A stretch of 64,000 nucleotides of DNA from Glo-17 sp964637835 (GTDB lineage: Bacteria; Krumholzibacteriota; Krumholzibacteriia; LZORAL124-64-63): contig CAZWYF010000014.1 of NCBI GenBank assembly GCA_964637835.1, positions 1 to 64,000 on the forward strand. The letters run 5' to 3'. Positions 50,900 through 59,269 of the stretch are shown here, in pieces. A program made the position numbers and the translations under genes. The notes under the pieces are model-generated. The model had not been told where the DNA came from, ran no database searches, and saw nothing but the letters and a program-made list of their open reading frames with translations. Numbering within the stretch: position 1 is the stretch's first letter; every line of letters starts with the position of its first letter.

Positions 50900-52597
50900 C
50901 TAGTCCTGCACGGTGGTCTCGCGCAGGACCTCCTCGATGGTGGTGACGCCCTTCTGGATCTTCAGCAGGCCGTCCTGGCGCAGGGTGAGCATGCCCTCGC
51001 CCTGCGCCTGCTTGCGCAGCTCGCTGGTCGAGGCGCGGTCCAGGATCAGTTCGCGCAGGGCCGGGGTGATGGGCATCACCTCGTAGAGACCCTGACGACC
51101 CTTGTACCCGGTGCCGCCGCACTGCTCGCAGCCCTTGCCGTTCATGGGCTGGCAATCGGCGGGCAGGCCGATCTCCGCCAGCGCCTCGGGAGTGACCTGC
51201 TCCTCGGTCTTGCAGTTCTTGCAGATGCGCCGGACCAGGCGCTGGGCCATGATCAGGTTGGTGGACGAGGCGACCAGGAACGGTTCGAGTCCCATGTCGA
51301 TCATGCGGTTGACCGTGGCCGGCGCGTCGTTGGTATGCAGGGTGGAGAGGACCAGGTGGCCGGTGAGCGCGGCCTTGACCGCGATCGAGCCGGTCTCCAG
51401 GTCGCGGATCTCACCCACCATCACGATGTTCGGGTCCTGGCGCAGGAATGCCTTGAGCGCGGCGGCGAAGGTCAGGCCCACCTCGTCGCGCACCTGCACC
51501 TGGTTGATGCCGTCGAGGTTGTACTCCACCGGGTCCTCGGCGGTCATGATGTTCACGTCGACGTTGTTGACCCGGGAGAGGCAGGAGTAGAGCGTGGTGG
51601 TCTTGCCCGAACCGGTGGGGCCGGTGACCAGCACCATGCCGTAGGGCTTGGCCACGTTCTCGTAGACGTGCTTGAGCGCCTCCGGCTCCATGCCGAAGTT
51701 GGCCAGATCGAGGGTCAGGTTCCCCTTGTCGAGGATTCGCATCACCACCTTCTCGCCGAAGATGCAGGGCAGGGTGGAGACACGCAGGTCGATCTTCTTG
51801 TTGCCCACCTTCAGCTTGATCCGGCCGTCCTGGGGAATGCGGCGCTCGGCGATGTCCAGCTCGGACATGATCTTCAGGCGGCTGGTGATGGCCGCCTTGA
51901 GCTTGACCGGGGGCTCCATCACCTCCTGCAGGATGCCGTCCACGCGGTAGCGCACCCGCATGTGCTTCTCGTAGGGCTCGATGTGGATGTCGCTGGCGCC
52001 GATCTTGACCGCCTCGGCCAGGAGCGTGTTGACCAGCTTGACCACCGGCGCGTTCTGTTCCTCGCCCTGGGCGACATCGTCGTCCTCCTGCTCCTCGACC
52101 ACCTCGATGTCGTCCTCGATGCCCTCCATGATCGAGGCCAGCGAGTCAGTGGGCGCGTAGTGGCGGTCGATGGCGCGCTTGATGGCCAGCTCGCTGCAGA
52201 CCACGGGCTGGACGTCGAGGCTGGTGATGAACTTGATGTCGTCGATGGCGAAGATGTTCGACGGGTTGGCCATGGCCACGGTCAGGATGCGGCCGCGGCG
52301 CTCGAGCGGCAGCACCTGGAACTTGGTGGCCACGTCGGCGGGGATCAGCTCGATGCACTCGCTGGAGATCGCGTGATGTTCGAGGTCCACCACGGGCAGG
52401 TTGTAGACCTTGCCGAGGAACTCGGCGTAGGTCTTCTCCTCCACGGCGCCGATGCGCATGAGCGCGAGGCCGAGGGAACCACCCTCGCTCTTCTGCATCT
52501 CCTTCGCCTGCTGGACATGGACCTCGGTGATGAGGCCCGCCTCGAGCAGACGCGCGGCGATCTTGTCCCGGACGACGACGGAGCTGCCTGTGTTCAT
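50900..52597 (-). CDS. pilB: Pilus extension ATPase PilB
   Basis: A 565-residue assembly ATPase. The N-terminal GspE/MshEN domain (LLEAGLITEVHVQQAKEMQKSEGG) is followed by the ATPase core with ASDIHIEPYEKHMRVRYRVDG, Walker A GPTGSGKTT, MTAEDPVEY and the Walker B VGEIRD. The zinc-binding Cys pairs CKNC and CEQC are present. GGAGAAG precedes the ATG. It is the first gene of the pil locus; pilT follows at 12 bases. Confidence 0.96.
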   Translation of the reverse strand: MNTGSSVVVRDKIAARLLEAGLITEVHVQQAKEMQKSEGGSLGLALMRIGAVEEKTYAEFLGKVYNLPVVDLEHHAISSECIELIPADVATKFQVLPLERRGRILTVAMANPSNIFAIDDIKFITSLDVQPVVCSELAIKRAIDRHYAPTDSLASIMEGIEDDIEVVEEQEDDDVAQGEEQNAPVVKLVNTLLAEAVKIGASDIHIEPYEKHMRVRYRVDGILQEVMEPPVKLKAAITSRLKIMSELDIAERRIPQDGRIKLKVGNKKIDLRVSTLPCIFGEKVVMRILDKGNLTLDLANFGMEPEALKHVYENVAKPYGMVLVTGPTGSGKTTTLYSCLSRVNNVDVNIMTAEDPVEYNLDGINQVQVRDEVGLTFAAALKAFLRQDPNIVMVGEIRDLETGSIAVKAALTGHLVLSTLHTNDAPATVNRMIDMGLEPFLVASSTNLIMAQRLVRRICKNCKTEEQVTPEALAEIGLPADCQPMNGKGCEQCGGTGYKGRQGLYEVMPITPALRELILDRASTSELRKQAQGEGMLTLRQDGLLKIQKGVTTIEEVLRETTVQD

Positions 52598-52690
52598 GGA
52601 CGTCTTCTCCGGCCGCCGCGCGCGAGCTGACCGCGCGGCGGAAGTGCGGGCGTGACCGGGCGGACCCGTCGAGTTGCACGTTCCGGTCTG

Positions 52691-53179
52691 CTATCGGTCG
52701 GCGCGGGCGCTGCTTGAGGGAATTCGCCCGGTCGCGCCCGGGGGCTCCTCCGCGCCTGTTGCATTTCGCGCCCTCGTCTCTTTCTGGCTATCTGGTTCGG
52801 CGAACGCGAGATACGGCGCCAGGCGCTCGACGGTGCGTGGCCCGATCCCGCGCACCTCCTGCAGATCGCGTGCGCAGGCGAAATGCAATCCGGCGGCGCG
52901 CGCGGTCACGATGCGCTCCGCGAGGGCGGGGCCGATCCCTGGCAGCAGTTCCAGGGAATCGGCCGGGCAGGTGTTGGGGTCGAGGGGCGCGGAGGGGCGG
53001 GTCGGCCCCGACGGACGCCGGGTGGGCGGCGGCTCCGCCAGGGGCGGCAGCTGGGCGGCGAGCCAGCCCGGCTCGCGCCACCCGCCGGCGGGGTCGAGGA
53101 TCAGGGCGTGGCGGATGCCCCGGCCCGCCACGACCAGCAGGAGCACCAGGAAGACGCCGAGGACCTCGCGGCGCGTCAC
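52691..53179 (-). CDS. ComEA-like helix-hairpin-helix protein, membrane-anchored
   Basis: A 162-residue protein with an N-terminal membrane segment (LGVFLVLLLVVAGRGI), a Pro-rich linker, and a pair of helix-hairpin-helix motifs (LELLPGIGPALAERIVTARAAG and LQEVRGIGPRTVERLAPYLAF). This is the layout of ComEA, the double-stranded DNA receptor of transformation. PADSLELLPGIG matches the ComEA/topoisomerase-type HhH core. It starts with GTG at 53179 and precedes pilB by 93 bases. Other helix-hairpin-helix proteins cannot be excluded. Confidence 0.75.
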   Translation of the reverse strand: MTRREVLGVFLVLLLVVAGRGIRHALILDPAGGWREPGWLAAQLPPLAEPPPTRRPSGPTRPSAPLDPNTCPADSLELLPGIGPALAERIVTARAAGLHFACARDLQEVRGIGPRTVERLAPYLAFAEPDSQKETRARNATGAEEPPGATGRIPSSSARADR

Positions 53180-53252
53180 GCCGTGCCGTCCCGGGCGGAT
53201 GACGGACCGGCCGGATCGCCCCGGTCAGGAGGCCGGGCGCCCGGCGCCAGGC

Positions 53253-53306
53253 GACCTGGTGGATGAAGACCTGGTGGGTGAAGACCTAGTGGGTGAAGAC
53301 CCAGTG
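53253..53306 (-). repeat. 15-bp tandem repeat spanning a stop codon
   Basis: Three full and one partial copy of a 15-base unit (plus-strand consensus GACCTGGTGGGTGAA) run from the last codons of the fused receptor gene into the gap after it. Read on minus, each copy codes for a five-residue block of the WVFTH type. The stop codon TAG of the gene lies in one copy where the others have TGG or CAG. Confidence 0.85.
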
Positions 53307-56033
53307 CAGGCGCCAGCGGAGCTCGAGGCCGTGGTCCACGGCGCCGGCGGTCAGGCGGGAGTCCGCGCCGGTGAGGTTGTCCAGCCCCACCGAGAGGTTG
53401 GTGCCCACCAGGCGGAAGCCCGCGATGGCGTCCAGACGGGTGATGGCCGGCAGGGAGGTGGGGCCGGCCAGGTCCCAGGGGTCGTTCATCTCGCCGCGGT
53501 GGCCGAGGAAGAGCCCCAGCTGGAGGATGCCATCCTCGCGGAAGAGATGGTTCTCCCACAGGACGGTCAGGCGCCAGTCGACCTCCGGCGGCAGGGCCGC
53601 GCGCAGGTCGCCCGTCTGGCTCCAGGTGCGCCAGGTGCCGGCTGCTTGGACCCGCGCCCATCCCAGGAAGCGTCCCTCCCGCCCCACGGCCACGCGCACG
53701 GTGGCCGCGTCGAGTTCCAGGCCGTTCTGCCACTGGCCCGCGGTGGGCTGGTCCGGGCGGGGCGCCCAGCCGATGCCGTCTCGCAGGCGACGGACCGCGC
53801 CATCCACGGCAAGATCGAGGCCCGCCAGCGCCCAGCGGGCTCCCGCGGCCAGGCGCCAGACGGACTCGCGGCCGAGGTCGGCATCCGGCAGGACCACCGT
53901 GCGGCGGCCGCCCGGGGTCACGAAGCTCCAGGCGGTGGCCAGTTCATCGAGACGGGGGGCGCGGCCGCCACGCTCGAGGGCGAGCTGCCAGCGCGGATCC
54001 GGCCGATCCTCCAGCAGCCGCGCCGCACCGCCAGCCAGCCAGCCACCGTGCTCCGCCCACCAGGCCGCGCCGGTGAGCTGCGCCCGGGCGAAGCCCACCG
54101 GCCAGCTGCGCGTGGCGGTCACCGCCGCGTCCTCGGCGGCCAGTCGCGTCGTGTCGGCGTGAGCGGGCGCCCAGTCCGGGTCGGCCCCGGTATCGGCGAC
54201 CGTGCGCCGGCCGTAGCGGAGGTCCACGCGGCCCGCATGCGCGGCGTCTCCCCAGGATGCCAGCAAGCCCTGATGCGTCCCCTCCTGCTGTCGCCGGTGG
54301 CCCGACACCGACTCCAGGTCCCGATCCCAGTCCACGTCCGTGTTCAGCCACCAGACCGCCAGCCGGGCTGGCCGCTCGCCCGCTCGCGCGCGCCAGTCCA
54401 GGCTCACCCGGTTGGACCACAGATCCTGGTGCTGCTTCCCGTGGGCGGGCAGCCCCTTCTTCAGCTTGCGCACGTTCTCCACCGCGAAGCCGAGCTGCCC
54501 GGCGGCGCCCAGGTCGCGGATGAGCTCCCCACGGCCGGAGCGGAACTTGGCGTGTCCCCAGAACGCGTCCTGCTGCAACTGGTCGAACTCCGGGTACCGC
54601 GTCTCGCCGGCGGTGCGGAAGTCGAAACCCTCGTTGTCCAGGAGCTCGTGGAAGGAGAAGTCTCCACGCCAGGGCGCCCGCGCGGTGAGCAGGTGCAGGG
54701 TGCGGAGGTAGCTCTCGTGCGGCCCCTTGAACCAGCGGGTGTCGGTGAGGTCGTGGGAGGGGGCGGGGTCGTCCCGGACCAGGTCCACCGTGCCGGCCAT
54801 CGCGCCGTCGGCGCCCGTCAGGCCGAACCCCACGGCCCCGAGGCGACGGCCGGCGGTGGCGATGGTCTCCGGATCGTCCAGGTAGCGGTGACCGATCTGC
54901 AGCGGCAGGCCGTCGCGCGTCAGGCGCGGCGTCACGGCGGTGCCCGGCTCGCCCGCCAGGTAGACCGCGGCACCCTGGCCGCCATCGCGGACGGGCAAGA
55001 AGGCGGTGCGGCGGGCGAGATCCTCGTGCAACGAGGCGAAGAACGGCTGCCAGAGGGGGCGCTCCCAGTCCCGGACGTGGCGGACCTGCTCCCGGCGCCA
55101 GGTGGTCCCGGAGTCGAAGCGTCGCGGCGCTGGCGGCGCACCGGCGATCGCCAGCGTGTCCGNNNNNNNNNNNNNNNNNNNNNNNNNNNNNNNNNNNNNN
55201 NNNNNNNNNNNNNNNNNNNNNNNNNNNNNNNNNNNNNNNNNNNNNNNNNNNNNNNNNNNNNNCAGCGAATCCACCGGCGCCGCCAGCGAATCCGCCGGCG
55301 CGGCCAGCGAATCCGCGGGGACGACCCCGGCCGTCGCCATGGCGTCGGGAAGCGCGGCCAGGGAGTCGGCTCCGGCCGTGACGGCCAAGGTGTCCCGACC
55401 CTCCTGCACGGTCCGGGCGGAGCCCTCCGCGGCCACCCCCAGGGCCAGCAGCAGGAACAACGACCGCGATACGTGGACCACCCGCGGACCACCCCGATCG
55501 AGGCGTCCGAGACGCCCGGCCAGCGGCGGCAGCAGGGAGGCGAAGGCGACCACGCAGGTGCCGGCGTGCAGGGCCGCCAGGGGCAGGCCGCCCAGCAGCG
55601 TGGCGCGCAGGGGCAGGTCCAGGGCCGCCGCCACCGCCAGGTTGGTCAGCAGGTCGAAGCCCACGGCCGCCGCGAGCCCCAGCAGGGCAGCCAGCAGCAC
55701 CGACGGCAGCGTCGGTCGGCGACGGAGCACGGGCGCCAGCCATCCCCCGGCCAGGCCCACGGTCGCCAGCCCCAGCATCTGGGCTCCCAGGACCAGCGGC
55801 ACCGGTGGGCCGAAGGGACTGCCCAGGGAATAGGCCGCGGCCGAGATGGCGCCCACGCCGGCGCCGCCGGCCGGGCCCAGGGCCAGACCGGCGAGCGCGG
55901 CGTTCAGGGTCATGAGCTCCACGCCGGGGATGCCCGCCAGCAGGTAGCCCAGCCCCACCCCGGTGCCGCTGAAAAGGCCCAGCAAGACGGCTCGCCGGAC
56001 CCGGTGGTGTTCGGTGATCTCGGACTTCGACAT
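53286..56033 (-). CDS. ECF S-component-like membrane domain fused to a TonB-dependent-receptor-like barrel
   Basis: One 915-residue frame (nominal length, with a sequence gap). Residues 10-175 are a five- or six-span membrane domain with IPGVELMTLNAALAGLALGP and FGPPVPLVLGAQMLGLATVG, as in substrate-binding S components of ECF vitamin transporters. Residues 185-205 (SRSLFLLLALGVAAEGSA) look like an internal signal peptide. A linker of D(S/T)L heptads (213-297) encloses the 100-N gap. The rest resembles a TonB-dependent receptor: a plug-like part (VYLAGEPGTAV, LTRDGLPLQIG) and a barrel with RAPRLDELATAW and LPDADLGRESVWRLAAG. No TonB box is evident, and the ATG at 56033 lacks a clear Shine-Dalgarno. 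Cobalamin or another vitamin is a guess. Both flanks of the gap are in the same repeat frame, so one polypeptide is likely, but not proven. Confidence 0.65.
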   Translation of the reverse strand: MSKSEITEHHRVRRAVLLGLFSGTGVGLGYLLAGIPGVELMTLNAALAGLALGPAGGAGVGAISAAAYSLGSPFGPPVPLVLGAQMLGLATVGLAGGWLAPVLRRRPTLPSVLLAALLGLAAAVGFDLLTNLAVAAALDLPLRATLLGGLPLAALHAGTCVVAFASLLPPLAGRLGRLDRGGPRVVHVSRSLFLLLALGVAAEGSARTVQEGRDTLAVTAGADSLAALPDAMATAGVVPADSLAAPADSLAAPVDSLXXXXXXXXXXXXXXXXXXXXXXXXXXXXXXXXXXDTLAIAGAPPAPRRFDSGTTWRREQVRHVRDWERPLWQPFFASLHEDLARRTAFLPVRDGGQGAAVYLAGEPGTAVTPRLTRDGLPLQIGHRYLDDPETIATAGRRLGAVGFGLTGADGAMAGTVDLVRDDPAPSHDLTDTRWFKGPHESYLRTLHLLTARAPWRGDFSFHELLDNEGFDFRTAGETRYPEFDQLQQDAFWGHAKFRSGRGELIRDLGAAGQLGFAVENVRKLKKGLPAHGKQHQDLWSNRVSLDWRARAGERPARLAVWWLNTDVDWDRDLESVSGHRRQQEGTHQGLLASWGDAAHAGRVDLRYGRRTVADTGADPDWAPAHADTTRLAAEDAAVTATRSWPVGFARAQLTGAAWWAEHGGWLAGGAARLLEDRPDPRWQLALERGGRAPRLDELATAWSFVTPGGRRTVVLPDADLGRESVWRLAAGARWALAGLDLAVDGAVRRLRDGIGWAPRPDQPTAGQWQNGLELDAATVRVAVGREGRFLGWARVQAAGTWRTWSQTGDLRAALPPEVDWRLTVLWENHLFREDGILQLGLFLGHRGEMNDPWDLAGPTSLPAITRLDAIAGFRLVGTNLSVGLDNLTGADSRLTAGAVDHGLELRWRLHWVFTH
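55163..55262. other. Assembly gap of exactly 100 N
   Basis: A run of 100 undetermined bases, a usual placeholder for a gap of unknown size. It falls inside the 21-bp tandem repeats of the fused receptor gene, which explains the failure to assemble. The length and repeat copy number are therefore unknown. Confidence 0.95.
55263..55325 (-). repeat. 21-bp repeats coding for a D-S-L heptad linker
   Basis: Three near-identical 21-base units (plus strand AGCGAATCCGCCGGCGC type) encode P-A-D-S-L-A-A heptads. On the far side of the gap the protein resumes with D-T-L-A, and the half-known codon before it (nCG) fits Ala. So both sides are in one repeat frame. Confidence 0.8.
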
Positions 56034-56079
56034 GCGCCGGAGGGTAAGCGCTGCCCGGCGGGGCGGCAAGCGCCGAGGC

Positions 56080-57765
56080 TCAGCCGACGAGGGCGCGCAG
56101 GCGCTGGGCGACGTCGGCGAAGCCGGCGTCGATGGCGTGGACCCGTCGGTAGTGCTCCTGCGCCTCATCGGCACGGCCGAGCTCCTCGAGGGTGCGGCCA
56201 GCGTGGTAGCGCAGGCCGAGGGCCGCCCGGTCGTCGGATGCGGCGGCGGTCAGACCATCCTGCAACACCGCGACCGCCTCGTCGAACCGGCCGTCACGCC
56301 GCAGGGCGACGCCCCACATCTCGCGCGCTCGCAGGGCGTGCTCCGGATCGGCCGCGGCGGCCCGGAAGGCCAGGGCGGCCTGGTCGTTCAGGCCCATCTC
56401 CAGGTACACCATCCCCTGGTCGTACTGGGCCTGGGGATCGGCGGTCTCGGCATCACCGAGGTTGCGCCCGATCTCGCTGGCGATGGTGGACACCTGCTCG
56501 CTGTCGCTGCTGCGCAGGATGTCCTCGCCCTCCTCGGCGAGGATCTCGTCCAGCAGGTTGACGCTGCCGGCCGTGCCCGACGTTGCGGCGACCGGGGCGG
56601 CCAGGGCAGCCGCGTCGGCCCCGCTCTCCGCCCCCTGGACCGGGCCGGACGACGGGTTCTCCAGGACCGCGGCGGCCTCGGCCGCCGCACCGGCCAGATC
56701 GGCGAAGCTGGTCTCCCCGTCCAGATCGATGCTGATGCAGCCATCCTCGTCGCGATCGAACCCCTCCGGCGGTTCCTCCGTGGCGATCCCGGCCACGGCA
56801 TCCACGCCGGTCGGCGCGGCGGACGCCTCCCGATCCAGATCCGGGCCGTCGGCCGCGTCCATCTCGCTGGACGAACCCCCGTCGCCGCCGGCGAGTTCCC
56901 CGCCGTCGGCGAGGATCTCGGCGAAGGCCCCGGCCGTGGCGGCCTGCGCCTCGTCCCCGGGACCGGCCGCCGATCCGGTGACGGTCCCGCCCGCCGGTCG
57001 CGACACCGGCTCGGTGGGCTCGGCCGGCCTGGCGGGCGCCACCGCCGCGGGCGCGGCGTCGCCGCCGAGGTCGATGGTGTTGACGTCGGCGAAGCTCTCA
57101 ACCGCGCCGCCCACCTCGCCGCTGACCCGCTGCCAGCGCGTGTACTCGGCGTAGTTGATCAGCTCGGGCACCCGCGAGATCAGGGTCGCCACGGCCTCCA
57201 CCGCCTGCTCCCCCTCGCCGCGGCGATGCGCCAAGCAGGCCCGCAGGCAGCCCACCCGCGCCGCCTCGAGGACCATGTCCCAGACGCGGAAGATCTGCTC
57301 CACCTTCTCCAGGATGGGATCGCTCTCAGCGTAGAACTCGAAGAGCTCGAGGCAGCGCTTGTGGAAGATCTCCTTGATCTCGCCGGAGACGTCGTCCGCC
57401 CGGGCGAGGAAGGTCAGGGCATACTTCTCGCCCTCGTGCACCAGCCCCTGCTCGGCGCGGATCTCGGCCAGGAACCAGTTGGCGTTGAGGTTGTCGGGGT
57501 CGTGCCGCAGGACCTTCTTGTACACCGCCTGGGCGTTGTTCAGCAGGCCGTTCTGCTTGTACTTGCCCGCGGCGGCCAGGAACTGGCGGATGGCCTTGGC
57601 CTGGTCGCCGGCCTTCAGGCAGACGTCCCCGTACTCATTGAGCGAGGAGGGGTTGTTCTTGTCCAGCTCGAGGATCTGGGCGTAGGCGTCCGCCGCCCCG
57701 GCCCAGTCGCGCTTCCTGCCGGCTTCGTAGGCTTGCTGCTTGAGCTTGCGCAGTTTCGAGGACAA
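56080..57765 (-). CDS. TPR protein with a low-complexity centre
   Basis: A 561-residue cytoplasmic protein without signal peptide. The first 120 residues hold TPR units (AYEAGRKRDWAGAADAYAQILELDKNNP; NAQAVYKKVLRHDPDNLNANWFLAEI). Residues 230-430 are Ala/Gly/Glu/Asp/Pro-rich and probably disordered. The end has two or three more TPR units (YDQGMVYLEMGLNDQAALAFRAAAADP). Such layouts occur in motility and type IV pilus accessory proteins (FrzS/TPR types), but no family can be assigned. It starts with TTG at 57765 behind GGGGGG. The fused receptor gene follows at 46 bases. Confidence 0.75.
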   Translation of the reverse strand: MSSKLRKLKQQAYEAGRKRDWAGAADAYAQILELDKNNPSSLNEYGDVCLKAGDQAKAIRQFLAAAGKYKQNGLLNNAQAVYKKVLRHDPDNLNANWFLAEIRAEQGLVHEGEKYALTFLARADDVSGEIKEIFHKRCLELFEFYAESDPILEKVEQIFRVWDMVLEAARVGCLRACLAHRRGEGEQAVEAVATLISRVPELINYAEYTRWQRVSGEVGGAVESFADVNTIDLGGDAAPAAVAPARPAEPTEPVSRPAGGTVTGSAAGPGDEAQAATAGAFAEILADGGELAGGDGGSSSEMDAADGPDLDREASAAPTGVDAVAGIATEEPPEGFDRDEDGCISIDLDGETSFADLAGAAAEAAAVLENPSSGPVQGAESGADAAALAAPVAATSGTAGSVNLLDEILAEEGEDILRSSDSEQVSTIASEIGRNLGDAETADPQAQYDQGMVYLEMGLNDQAALAFRAAAADPEHALRAREMWGVALRRDGRFDEAVAVLQDGLTAAASDDRAALGLRYHAGRTLEELGRADEAQEHYRRVHAIDAGFADVAQRLRALVG

Positions 57766-57877
57766 GGAGTAGCCCCCCTGGAGGTCCTGGAGATCCGGCC
57801 ATGCGTCCGCCGCACCCCTCGCGATCGGTGGCGGCTCGTGGTGTATGTTCGTTCACCCGGGGCCGAAGTTGAGGAAT

Positions 57878-57918
57878 AAAAAAAGGCGAGCGGGCCGGCG
57901 CGCGCCGGACCCGCCCGC
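57878..57918 (-). terminator. Terminator of the ligA-dinG-hutH-hutI operon
   Basis: A G+C-rich hairpin with arms GCGGG and CCGGCG against CGCCGG and CCCGC (57890-57914, extended to 57918) is followed on minus by a run of seven T (57884-57878). It lies about 30 bases after the hutI stop and is the clearest terminator in the window. Confidence 0.85.
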
Positions 57919-57946
57919 CGGGCCAATCGGCCGGTGGGCGCCCCCA

Positions 57947-59269
57947 TCACGCCACCCTGCGGCCACCCCGGTAGACGGCCGCCACCTGGTCCACGCCGCC
58001 GTGGTAGGGCAGCAGGCGGTAGTCGTCGCCGCGGAGGATCAGGAAGTCGGCCTGCTTGCCCGGAGCCAGCGACCCCACCCGGTCGGCGCGATGCAGCGCC
58101 CAGGCCGAGTTCAGCGTCGCCGCGGTGAGCGCCTCGGCGGGCGCCAGCTTCATCTGGCTGCAGGCGATGGACAGGATCAGGGGCATGCTTTCGATGGGAC
58201 AGCTGCCGGGATTGAAGTCCGTGGCCACGGCCACCGCGCAGCCAGCGTCGATCATCTGCCGGGCCGGCGCGTAGTCGCGGATCCCCAGGGTGAAGACCGT
58301 CCCGGGCAGGAGCGTGGCCACGGTGTCGGACGCCGCCAGGGCGGCGATGCCCGCCTCGTCGATGCGGATCAGGTGGTCGGCCGAGTCGGCGCCCAGGCGC
58401 GCGGCCAGGGCCGCCCCGCCCATGGGCTCCAGCTCGTCCGCGTGCAGGGTCACCCGCAGGCCCAGCTCCTGGGCCCGCCGCACGATGGCCTCGGTCTCCG
58501 CCAGCCCGAAGACCGACGGCTCGCAGAACACGTCGCAGCGCTCGGCCAGCCCCTCCTCCACCACGCGGGGCAGGATCTCCTCGCCGACCAGGCGCACGTA
58601 GTCCGCCCGCCGGTCGCGGTACTCGTCGGGGATCTCGTGCGCCGCCAGGCAGGTGAGCACCGTGTCGAGGCCCACCTGGTCCACCGCCCGGCGCGCCGCC
58701 CGCAGGGTCTTCACCTCGTCGGCGAGCGAGAGTCCGTAGCCGCTCTTGATCTCCACGGTGGTGGTGCCCTGCGCCCGCAGCCGCTCCAGCCGCGGCACCG
58801 ACAGCGCCACCAGTTCGTCCTCGCTCCGCTCCCGCAGATCGCGCACCGAGGCGCGGATCCCGCCGCCGGCGGCGGCGATCTCCAGGTAGCTCTCGCCGCG
58901 GGCGCGACGCTCGTACTCGTCCTGCCGGGTGCGTCCGAAGACGGCGTGGGTGTGGGGATCGACGAAGCCCGGGATCACCGCCGCGCCGCCGGCATCGACC
59001 ACCGTCACGCCGGCGGGAACCCCACTGCCGGCCAGCAGGAGATGGCCCACCTCGTCGGCCGGCCCGGCGGCCACCACCCGGCCGCCCGCCACCGCCAGCA
59101 TGGCCCCGGCGATCTCTCCGATCCTCGCCAGTCCCGCCCCCCGGCGCGGCCCCGCCTCCGGCCCGTCCAGTGCCGGATCGTGCACGGTGCAGAGCTGGCC
59201 GATGTTCGCCACGAGCAGGTCGAGGTCCGTCGCCGCGGGCAGCGACCCGGCGTAGAATCCCTCAGGCAT
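57947..59269 (-). CDS. hutI: Imidazolonepropionase
   Basis: A 440-residue amidohydrolase for the third step of histidine breakdown (imidazolone-5-propionate to N-formimino-glutamate). The metal-binding HTH is in GFVDPHTHAVFGRTRQDEYERRARGESY, a stretch specific to HutI. EIKSGYGLSLADEVK, TLHADELEPMGGAALAARLGADSADHL and VATDFNPGSCPIESMPLI carry the remaining ligands. The ATG overlaps the hutH stop by eight bases. It is the last gene of its operon. Confidence 0.95.
   Translation of the reverse strand: MPEGFYAGSLPAATDLDLLVANIGQLCTVHDPALDGPEAGPRRGAGLARIGEIAGAMLAVAGGRVVAAGPADEVGHLLLAGSGVPAGVTVVDAGGAAVIPGFVDPHTHAVFGRTRQDEYERRARGESYLEIAAAGGGIRASVRDLRERSEDELVALSVPRLERLRAQGTTTVEIKSGYGLSLADEVKTLRAARRAVDQVGLDTVLTCLAAHEIPDEYRDRRADYVRLVGEEILPRVVEEGLAERCDVFCEPSVFGLAETEAIVRRAQELGLRVTLHADELEPMGGAALAARLGADSADHLIRIDEAGIAALAASDTVATLLPGTVFTLGIRDYAPARQMIDAGCAVAVATDFNPGSCPIESMPLILSIACSQMKLAPAEALTAATLNSAWALHRADRVGSLAPGKQADFLILRGDDYRLLPYHGGVDQVAAVYRGGRRVA

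Noticed and set aside
52598..52690. Sigma-54 site before pilB
   Set aside because: A GGAACGTGCAAC stretch was checked, but GG and GC are not 10 bases apart and there is no -12 TTGC box.
55163..55330. CRISPR-like short repeats near the gap
   Set aside because: The 21-bp units are contiguous, without spacers, and encode a protein linker in frame.
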